Assembly: GCA_035762425.1 (NCBI GenBank)
Contig: DASTOW010000217.1
Location: forward strand, 1 to 18,849
Source of the DNA: AWTP1-13 sp035762425
Lineage (GTDB): Bacteria; Pseudomonadota; Alphaproteobacteria; Rhizobiales; Hyphomicrobiaceae
Direction: 5' to 3'
DNA length: 18,849 nucleotides
In this document: piece after piece, positions 14,197-18,849 of the stretch
Layout: every line of letters starts with the position of its first letter
Numbering within the stretch: the stretch's first letter is position 1
The notes under the pieces: model-generated
What the model was told of the DNA's origin: nothing
Databases searched by the model: none
Seen by the model: only the letters and a program-made list of their open reading frames with translations
Translations under genes and position numbers: made by a program

Positions 14197-14243
14197 ATTT
14201 GCTGTGCCGTTTTCGCGATTTTGTGTGTAAGGACCCTTCCCCA

Positions 14244-14555
14244 ATGCCCGCCCATGCCGTTGCTGCCGCAGGCGCCGATGCGCCGCGCGCCCAAGCGCAT
14301 ACCGTTCGTGCTTTCTTCTTCGTCTCTGCCCCGGCTGATCCGGGCCTGCTGCCACGCTTGATCGAGCCGGTCGCCAAGTTGGGCACTGTCCCCTCGCGCG
14401 TGCACGCATCGCGCGAGTCGGGCGACGGTAGCGAACTCAATGTCGACCTGCGGCTCACCGGCGTGGCGCCACGCACGGCCGAGCTGGTCGAATATGCCCT
14501 GCGTGCGGTGGTCGGCGTCAGACAGGTGATGGCCGTCATCGAGCCGGAGACCTGA
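14244..14555 (+). CDS. Small ACT-domain-like protein
   Basis: A 103-residue protein with a single ACT-like ferredoxin fold from about residue 22. The features are a first strand VRAFFFVSAPADPGLLPRLI, a helix, PVAKLGTVPSRVHASRESGD leading to the second strand, ELNVDLRLTGV (64-74), a second helix TAELVEYALRAVVG and a last strand VRQVMAVIE. The DPGLLPRLIEPVAKLGTVPS pattern resembles the small regulatory subunits of acetohydroxyacid synthase (IlvM/IlvN type), which bind branched-chain amino acids; no catalytic ilv gene is adjacent. The N-terminal 20 residues are Ala-rich and probably disordered. The ATG at 14244 has TAAGGA (14228-14233) about ten bases upstream. The role as an amino-acid-sensing subunit is an inference. 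Confidence 0.65.
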   Translation: MPAHAVAAAGADAPRAQAHTVRAFFFVSAPADPGLLPRLIEPVAKLGTVPSRVHASRESGDGSELNVDLRLTGVAPRTAELVEYALRAVVGVRQVMAVIEPET

Positions 14556-14564
14556 GCCATACCC

Positions 14565-14579
14565 TGGCCGGGCCGGCCA
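14565..14579. terminator. Short GC-rich palindrome between genes
   Basis: TGGCCGG (14565-14571) and CCGGCCA (14573-14579) are perfect inverted arms around one base. No T-run follows, so it could be a processing or pausing stem-loop between the ACT-like and metallopeptidase genes, or chance in GC-rich DNA. Confidence 0.2.
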
Positions 14580-14628
14580 AGGCCGCCTATCTGTTGGGCA
14601 TCGCATGTGCCGCAGAGGACGGGAACGC

Positions 14629-15057
14629 ATGGCCCGCGACAAGGACTGGCGCCATCGCAGAGCGCCGACGCTCGTCGAATTCGAGGAGCTGGCCGATCTG
14701 GCTTGGCGCCGCCTGCCGGCCGAGTTCCGGACCATGTGCGGCAATGTCGCGATCCGCGTCGAGGACTTCCCAGCCGAGGACGTGCTCGACGAATTGCAGC
14801 TGGAGAGCCCGTTCGACCTGATGGGCCTCTACCACGGCGTCAGCCTCGACAAGAGAAGCGTGTCCGACCTGCCGCGCATGCCCGACATGGTATTCCTGTA
14901 CCGTCGCCCGCTTCTCGATGTTTGGGCCGAGGGCAACGAGACGCTGGGCGACCTCGTCACGCACGTGCTGGTGCACGAGATCGGCCATCACTTCGGTTTG
15001 TCAGACCGCGACATGGCTGCCATTGAGGAAGCCGCCGTCGACACGAACGAGACGTGA
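14629..15057 (+). CDS. Metallopeptidase family protein (zincin type, PF06262-like)
   Basis: A 142-residue cytoplasmic protein of the small minimal zincin family. The family landmarks are FEELADLAWRRLPAEFR (18-34), VAIRVEDFPAEDVLDEL, SPFDLMGLYHGVSL (60-73), the basic LPRMPDMVFLYRRPLLD (81-97), and the zinc motif HEIGHHFGLSD at 116-126. The extra histidine after HExxH and the following Asp126 could complete the zinc site. Family members are predicted proteases with unknown substrates. The ATG at 14629 has AGAGGA (14614-14619) nine bases upstream; frames starting at 14605 add residues of no family character. It lies 73 bases after the ACT-like gene on the same strand. No signal peptide is visible, unlike the next gene. 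Confidence 0.85.
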   Translation: MARDKDWRHRRAPTLVEFEELADLAWRRLPAEFRTMCGNVAIRVEDFPAEDVLDELQLESPFDLMGLYHGVSLDKRSVSDLPRMPDMVFLYRRPLLDVWAEGNETLGDLVTHVLVHEIGHHFGLSDRDMAAIEEAAVDTNET

Positions 15058-15170
15058 GGTCACACAATTTGAATCCCTTGGTTGGCGAATATCTACCGGT
15101 TGCAAACCTGTAGGGAACCGGCCAAGGTAGTCCGTAAACGATAAGTGACGGATCACGGGGATTTCTCCGC

Positions 15171-15707
15171 TTGAGGGGCTCTGGTTCCTATTCACGGCAA
15201 CCTCGGTTGGCGGTGCGTGGTGCACTGTTGGCATTGTCACTGCTCGCTGTCGGGTGGACGGTCGCGCAGGCCGGGCCTACGCCCGAGGAATATGTCGGCC
15301 ACGTCGGCGGCAACTCCCACATCGTGCCGTGGGACGGGCTGAAGCTGGATGGCCGCAAGGCCATTTGCGGCAAGCGGCCGACCGTGATGGACGACCAGCT
15401 CGACGACTACGGTGCCGCCTACCCCGGCTTCGTGATCCTCAATCCCAAGCTGCTTTCCAGGGTGACCACCGCGGTCAAGTTGTGGATCCACGCGCACGAG
15501 TGCGGCCACCAGTTCCGCGGCCCGGACGAGGAAACAGCGGACTGCTTTGCCGTCCAGCGCGGCCGCCGGCAGGGCTGGCTGACACCCGAGGGCCTGGAGG
15601 AGATTTGCAAGTTCATCGCGCCCGCCAAGGGCGACAGCATGCACTTCCAAGGTTCGCACCGGTGCGAAGTCATGCGCCAGTGCTATGCCGACCCAGCCAT
15701 CCGCTGA
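15171..15707 (+). CDS. Exported HECGH zinc-metallopeptidase-like protein
   Basis: A protein of up to 178 residues with a signal-peptide-like segment (about residues 17-34, RGALLALSLLAVGWTVAQAG). The mature part contains a zinc motif HECGH at 109-113 (WIHAHECGHQFRG), followed after only seven residues by EETAD (120-124), an arrangement like the ExxAD third-ligand motif of gluzincins but very close in sequence. Six cysteines (67, 111, 125, 146, 165, 171), two of them beside the zinc motif, suggest a disulfide-bonded periplasmic protein. SHIVPWDGLKLDGR and YPGFVILNPKLLSR are other likely conserved blocks. The start is uncertain: there is no ATG, and TTG 15171, TTG 15207 and GTG 15213 are all in frame without a good ribosome binding site; the frame closes at a TAA at 15135. 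Proteolytic activity is inferred from the motif alone. Confidence 0.65.
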   Translation: MRGSGSYSRQPRLAVRGALLALSLLAVGWTVAQAGPTPEEYVGHVGGNSHIVPWDGLKLDGRKAICGKRPTVMDDQLDDYGAAYPGFVILNPKLLSRVTTAVKLWIHAHECGHQFRGPDEETADCFAVQRGRRQGWLTPEGLEEICKFIAPAKGDSMHFQGSHRCEVMRQCYADPAIR

Positions 15708-16235
15708 TCGCAGGTTCAGCCGACCGATTTCAACCTAGGCCCCCGTGCCGAGGCCAGGCCGCACGCTTGGGCGTTGGGCGCCTATACGGGCGCGCATGGG
15801 TCCCTCGACCATAGCAACCCCATCCTCGGGCCCTGTCCGGGACGTCCTCAAGCGGCAGGGCTCGCTTGCCGAGCTCCCGGCCAAGCGCCGCGAGACAGTC
15901 GGCCGGTATGCCGAACCCGTGGCCGCCCCCCCGGCCTCCGGGGCGTCGTTGTCTGCTTGCAGAAGGACCTGGCCAGCACCAGTCGGCAGGGGATACGGCG
16001 ACCAGCCCGCATCGCCGACTACGCCGGGCCATCGTGCGAACGCGCCAAGATCACCTTGCGGGCGCAAGCTTGCCGGCGTTAAAAGGCGCCTGGAGCTGCT
16101 GATCGAGAAGGCGCCCGCTGCGGACGGCGGTCCGCAAGGCCGATGCCCGTCGAACGGTTGCGCTGGAGGCCGAAGGCTGCCTGCGGGCTGTGGCCGATGG
16201 ATTGAGAACCTGACACCCCAAGGGGGACGGAAAGC
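15708..16235. other. 528-base gap with possible gene remnants
   Basis: No intact gene is convincing here. On the plus strand, protein-like stretches with GC-rich third positions change frame: about 15829-15930 (VLKRQGSLAELPAKRRETVG and on), then after a run of seven C at 15926-15932 another frame to TAA at 16080-16082 (LQKDLASTSRQGIRRPARIA), then RRLELLIEKAPAADGG near 16083-16130. This could be a decayed gene, or chance. The leuD ribosome binding site closes the region at about 16220. Confidence 0.3.
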
Positions 16236-16841
16236 ATGCAGAAGTTCACCACCCTGACTGGCGTTGCAGCGCCGATGCCGATGATCAACGTCGACACCGA
16301 CGCGATCATCCCCAAGCAGTTCCTCAAGACCATCAAGCGCACCGGCCTCGGCAAGCACCTCTTCCACGAGCTGCGCTACGACGAGAACGGCAACGAGAAG
16401 CCCGACTTCGTCCTCAACAAGCCCGCCTATCGCAAGGCCCAGATCCTCGTGGCCGGCGAGAACTTCGGTTGCGGCTCCTCGCGCGAGCACGCACCCTGGG
16501 CGCTTATGGACTTCGGCATCCGCTGCGTGATCTCGACCTCGTTCGCCGACATCTTCCACAACAACTGCTTCCAGAACGGCATCCTGCCGATCAAGGTGTC
16601 GCCGGAAGATCTCGAGAAGCTGATGGACGATGCCAACCGTGGCGCAAACGCCACCATCAGCGTCGACCTGGAGAAGCAGGAGATCCGCGGACCTGACGGC
16701 GGCGTGGTCACCTTCGATATCGATCCGTTCCGCAAGCGCTGTCTGCTGGAGGGCCTCGACAACATTGGCCTCACCATGCAGGCGGAAAACAAGATCGGCG
16801 CATTCGAGAAGCAGGCCTCGGCCGCCCGCCCCTGGGCCTAG
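16236..16841 (+). CDS. leuD: 3-isopropylmalate dehydratase small subunit
   Basis: A 201-residue protein that pairs with LeuC to isomerise 2-isopropylmalate to 3-isopropylmalate in leucine synthesis. The swivel-domain landmarks are NVDTDAIIPKQFLK (18-31) with the substrate-loop TGLGKHLFHELRYDENG after it, the conserved GENFGCGSSREHAPWAL (74-90), and SFADIFHNNCFQNGILPI. The length is normal for the proteobacterial form. The iron-sulfur cluster is carried by LeuC, which is not in this window: the neighbours are the exported HECGH protein and a desaturase, so leuD is separated from leuC here. The ATG at 16236 has a strong AGGGGGACGG (16219-16228) about seven bases upstream. No attenuator-type leader is obvious before it. 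Confidence 0.96.
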   Translation: MQKFTTLTGVAAPMPMINVDTDAIIPKQFLKTIKRTGLGKHLFHELRYDENGNEKPDFVLNKPAYRKAQILVAGENFGCGSSREHAPWALMDFGIRCVISTSFADIFHNNCFQNGILPIKVSPEDLEKLMDDANRGANATISVDLEKQEIRGPDGGVVTFDIDPFRKRCLLEGLDNIGLTMQAENKIGAFEKQASAARPWA

Positions 16842-16987
16842 CTAGCGCGCCGGACGGCCGTTTACCCTGCCGCACCCATGCCCTCCGTGCCGTTAGGCAT
16901 TTCAGCAGGTCGTGTGCTACACGCAACCGGCGCGGGGGCATCGGCCCTGGGGCGCGCTTGAGCCAGCAACCGGAACGGACCTGATCT

Positions 16988-18025
16988 TTGGAACGCGTAC
17001 AGTCGTCTATGCGGGCCGCCGCTGCCCGCGATTGGGTGAAAATTCTGGCTGGCTACCGCGAACCCAGCCACGTTCGCAGCATCCTGGAAATCGCCATCAC
17101 AGTCGGCGCCTACGCCGCGCTCTGGCTTTTGAGCTGGCTGGCCCTTGGCTTTGGCTACTGGCTCAGCCTGATCATGGCCGTGCCGGCGGCCGGCTTCCTG
17201 GTCCGCCTTTTCATGATTCAGCACGACTGCGGGCACGGCTCCTTCTTCCGCCGTCGCATCGCCAACGATTGGGTCGGGCGGGTCATCGGCGCGTTGACGC
17301 TCACTCCCTACGACGCTTGGCGCCACAGCCACGCCATCCATCACGCGAGTTCAGGCAACCTCGAGCAGCGCGGCATCGGCGATATCACCACCCTGACGGT
17401 GCGCGAGTATCTGGCACTGTCTCGCTGCAAGCAGCTCGCATACCAGCTCTATCGCAACCCGATCGTCATGTTCGGCCTGGGTCCGGCCTACCTGTTCATC
17501 GTCCAGCACAGACTGCCGATGGGCATGATGCGCAGCGGCTGGCAGCCCTGGCTCAGCACCATGGCCACCAACGGTGCCATCGCTTTGCTGATCGTCGTGA
17601 TGATGTGGCTGGTCGGCGTCGGACCATTCCTGCTCGTGCACTTGCCCATCACCTTGCTGGCGGCCTCGATCGGCGTGTGGCTGTTCTTCGTCCAGCACCA
17701 GTTCGAAGAGACGTACTGGGCGCAGGCTGCCGCGTGGAGCCACCACGAAGCGGCGCTACACGGCAGCTCGCACTATGATCTGCCCGCCATTCTGCGCTGG
17801 TTCACCGCCAATATCGGCGTGCATCACGTGCATCACTTGAGCAGTCGCATTCCCTACTACCGTTTGCCGCGCGTGCTGCGCGACTATCCCGAGCTGAAGG
17901 GCGTCGGTCGCCTGACGCTTATGGAGAGTTTCGCGTGCGTGAAGCTGGTGCTCTGGGACGAGAGCGCCCGCCGCCTGATCTCGTTCCGTGACCTGCGGCG
18001 GTCAAGGCCCGCACCGGCTGAATAA
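16988..18025 (+). CDS. Membrane fatty acid desaturase
   Basis: A protein of about 345 residues of the membrane di-iron fatty acid desaturase family, which inserts a double bond in acyl chains of membrane lipids using O2 and an electron donor. All three histidine boxes are present: HDCGH (79-83), HSHAIHH (113-119) and HHVHH (279-283). Hydrophobic segments at about 36-58 and 60-77, 160-173, 195-215 and 218-236 form the membrane anchor. The HDCGHGSFF box, WRHSHAIHHASSGN and the TANIGVHHVHHLSSRIPYYR block fit the delta-12/omega-type bacterial group, but regiospecificity cannot be read. The start is ambiguous: TTG 16988 or ATG 17009, neither with a strong ribosome binding site. The gene is 146 bases after leuD, and a palindromic element follows its stop. 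Confidence 0.88.
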   Translation: MERVQSSMRAAAARDWVKILAGYREPSHVRSILEIAITVGAYAALWLLSWLALGFGYWLSLIMAVPAAGFLVRLFMIQHDCGHGSFFRRRIANDWVGRVIGALTLTPYDAWRHSHAIHHASSGNLEQRGIGDITTLTVREYLALSRCKQLAYQLYRNPIVMFGLGPAYLFIVQHRLPMGMMRSGWQPWLSTMATNGAIALLIVVMMWLVGVGPFLLVHLPITLLAASIGVWLFFVQHQFEETYWAQAAAWSHHEAALHGSSHYDLPAILRWFTANIGVHHVHHLSSRIPYYRLPRVLRDYPELKGVGRLTLMESFACVKLVLWDESARRLISFRDLRRSRPAPAE

Positions 18026-18048
18026 TATCAGCGCCGCCTGATCCACTT

Positions 18049-18141
18049 CGTAGGTTGGGTCAAGCGGAGCGCAGACCCAACAATAAACATGTCTTATCGG
18101 ATTTTGTGTTGGGTCATCGCTGACGCTCGACCCAACCTACG
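18049..18141. repeat. GTAGGTTGGGTC-type palindromic repeat
   Basis: A 93-base element with perfect 13-base inverted ends, CGTAGGTTGGGTC (18049-18061) and its reverse complement (18129-18141). Inside is a second inverted pair, GACCCAACA (18074-18082) and TGTTGGGTC (18107-18115), so four GACCCAAC-type arms alternate in direction and can fold in two ways. The centre (18083-18106) is AT-rich. Elements with CGTAGGTTGGGT ends are, from memory, interspersed in many proteobacterial genomes. It lies between the convergent desaturase and tautomerase genes and may terminate both. No transposase is nearby. Confidence 0.75.
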
Positions 18142-18171
18142 AGGAAGCAATCATCCCGATTCGGTAATAGG

Positions 18172-18555
18172 CTAGGCGTACTGCGCCAGCCCGTTGCCGA
18201 ACGACCAGTTCTCCTTCTTCACCTCCACGAGGTTGATGAAGACGTCCTCGCGCCGGAGGCCGGGACTTTCCGCGAGATGATCGACGATGCGGGCGAACAG
18301 CTGCTTCTTCTGCTCGACCGTGCGCGTGTCGCTAACGGTGAGCTGAATCAGCACCAGGTCATCCGTATATTTGATGCCGAGATAGCTCGGCGCGTGCACG
18401 ATCTCGGCCTGCGGCGCCGCCTCGGTGATGATCTGGAATAGGTCATCCTGCGGAACGTTGAACGTCTCGACCAGCGCCGCATGCACGCCTTGCGAAACGG
18501 CCTTGCGGTATTCCTGCGTCTTGCCTTTCGGCATCGTTATGCGCACCAGCGGCAT
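18172..18555 (-). CDS. Tautomerase family protein (Tautomerase_2-like)
   Basis: A 127-residue member of the tautomerase superfamily. The start MPLVRITMPKGKT leaves Pro as residue 1 after methionine removal, which is the catalytic base of the family. Later blocks typical of the longer Tautomerase_2 group are APSYLGIKYTDDLVLIQLTV, DTRTVEQKKQLFARIVDHLA and the C-terminal REDVFINLVEVKKENWSFGN. The family interconverts keto and enol forms of small acids; the natural substrate is unknown. The ATG at 18555 is fixed by both the Pro-2 rule and GAGGAGA about seven bases upstream; the open frame continues to 18627 without family sequence. It lies 109 bases downstream of the YqhA-type gene on the same strand. 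Confidence 0.88.
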   Translation of the reverse strand: MPLVRITMPKGKTQEYRKAVSQGVHAALVETFNVPQDDLFQIITEAAPQAEIVHAPSYLGIKYTDDLVLIQLTVSDTRTVEQKKQLFARIVDHLAESPGLRREDVFINLVEVKKENWSFGNGLAQYA

Positions 18556-18664
18556 GACACGATCTCCTCGACGGGGTTGTTCAATGCCGTCGAGATAGGC
18601 GCCGGCGCGCGAGACGACAAACGACATTGCCTCGCAACACGGATGAGCAAATCTAAAGGGTCGA

Positions 18665-18849
18665 TCAGTGCGCCTTGGCGTCGGCCTTGGCGGGCCTGGG
18701 TCCGCCAGAGTGCCCGAGCTTGTCCACGTAGGCGATGCCCACCGCCGACAGGATGAAGGTGATGTGAATGATGGTCTGCCACATCACGCCAGCCTCGGTG
18801 AACTTGGCGCCCTGCATGCCGATGTTGCCGGCCTCGATGAAGGTCTTCA
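18665..18849 (-). CDS. YqhA/UPF0114 (TIGR00645) family membrane protein, C-terminal part, cut by window end
   Basis: Sixty C-terminal residues are visible, reading from the window edge to TGA at 18665-18667. The segment begins KTFIEAGNIGMQGAKFTEAG, followed by the membrane helix VMWQTIIHITFILSAVGIAY and a cytoplasmic tail VDKLGHSGGPRPAKADAKAH. The WxxIIHxTFxLSAxxxAYxDK pattern is characteristic of the YqhA / UPF0114 family, inner-membrane proteins of about 170-190 residues with four helices and unknown function. The start, the first helices and the promoter are outside the window. The piece is too short to be found by a simple length cut-off, but the match at the last helix is clear. It is upstream of the tautomerase gene on the same strand. 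Confidence 0.7.
   Translation of the reverse strand, partial: KTFIEAGNIGMQGAKFTEAGVMWQTIIHITFILSAVGIAYVDKLGHSGGPRPAKADAKAH

Noticed and set aside
15101..15126. CCGGTT / AACCGG inverted repeat before the HECGH gene
   Set aside because: Six-base arms with a 14-base loop are expected by chance, and no promoter elements align with it.
15735..16559. 274-codon minus-strand open frame opposite leuD and the gap before it
   Set aside because: It runs through the well-supported leuD gene, and the protein has no recognisable motif or good start.
1..18849. A new multi-gene defence, mobile or biosynthetic system
   Set aside because: I looked for clusters of nucleases, toxin-antitoxin pairs, reverse transcriptases, integrases, phage genes, tandem repeats and modular synthases and saw none. 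The unknown genes are scattered among housekeeping genes.

Overview
The window is about 18.8 kb of GC-rich (roughly two thirds GC by eye), densely coding bacterial chromosome. The gene content suggests an alphaproteobacterium, most likely of the Hyphomicrobiales (Bradyrhizobium / Rhodopseudomonas / Hyphomicrobium side). The supports are a DUF992 exported protein, a TPR gene followed by ispE, a long-chain polyprenyl diphosphate synthase divergent from a DUF2007 + tRNA1(Val)-type methyltransferase pair, and an ETFB-lysine-methyltransferase-like gene. The organism call is inference. I see no rRNA, tRNA, CRISPR array, prophage or insertion sequence.

Layout. 1-869: 3' end of an NDP-forming acyl-CoA synthetase. 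1107-2057 (-): D-2-hydroxyacid dehydrogenase. 2184-2870 (+): membrane zinc metallopeptidase. 2880-2991: palindromic REP-like element between convergent genes. 3015-3488 (-): exported DUF992 protein. 3641-4798 (+): FAD monooxygenase resembling 6-hydroxynicotinate 3-monooxygenase (NicC). 4813-6288 (-): probable operon of a lysine methyltransferase-like protein, a DUF1761 membrane protein and a small DUF2188-like protein. 6690-9532 (+): large exported TPR protein and ispE. 9529-10545 (-): polyprenyl diphosphate synthase, whose stop codon overlaps that of ispE. 10673-11682 (+): DUF2007 gene overlapping a NPPY methyltransferase gene. 11847-15707 (+): a run of co-directional small genes: orphan ParA-type ATPase, exported helical protein, UbiE-type methyltransferase, ACT-like protein, zincin-type metallopeptidase, exported HECGH protein. 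15708-16235: gap with possible gene remnants. 16236-18025 (+): leuD and a fatty acid desaturase. 18049-18141: second palindromic element. 18172-18555 (-): tautomerase. 18665-18849 (-): C-terminal end of a YqhA/UPF0114 membrane protein.

How the genes fit together. IspE (MEP pathway) makes precursors that the polyprenyl synthase elongates to the quinone side chain, so the two convergent genes serve one pathway. LeuD belongs to leucine synthesis, and the small ACT-like protein could relate to amino-acid control. The NicC-like monooxygenase, tautomerase, hydroxyacid dehydrogenase and acyl-CoA synthetase are scattered catabolic-type genes, not a pathway cluster. Most of the window is ordinary housekeeping chromosome and I do not see a clear new multi-gene system. 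The most interesting signals are small: a possible leaderless 17-codon leader peptide with a hairpin before the ACT-like gene, a compact exported HECGH/EExxAD protein with six cysteines, an orphan ParA, a NicC-like enzyme with a changed active-site position, and two palindromic elements that both sit between convergent genes.
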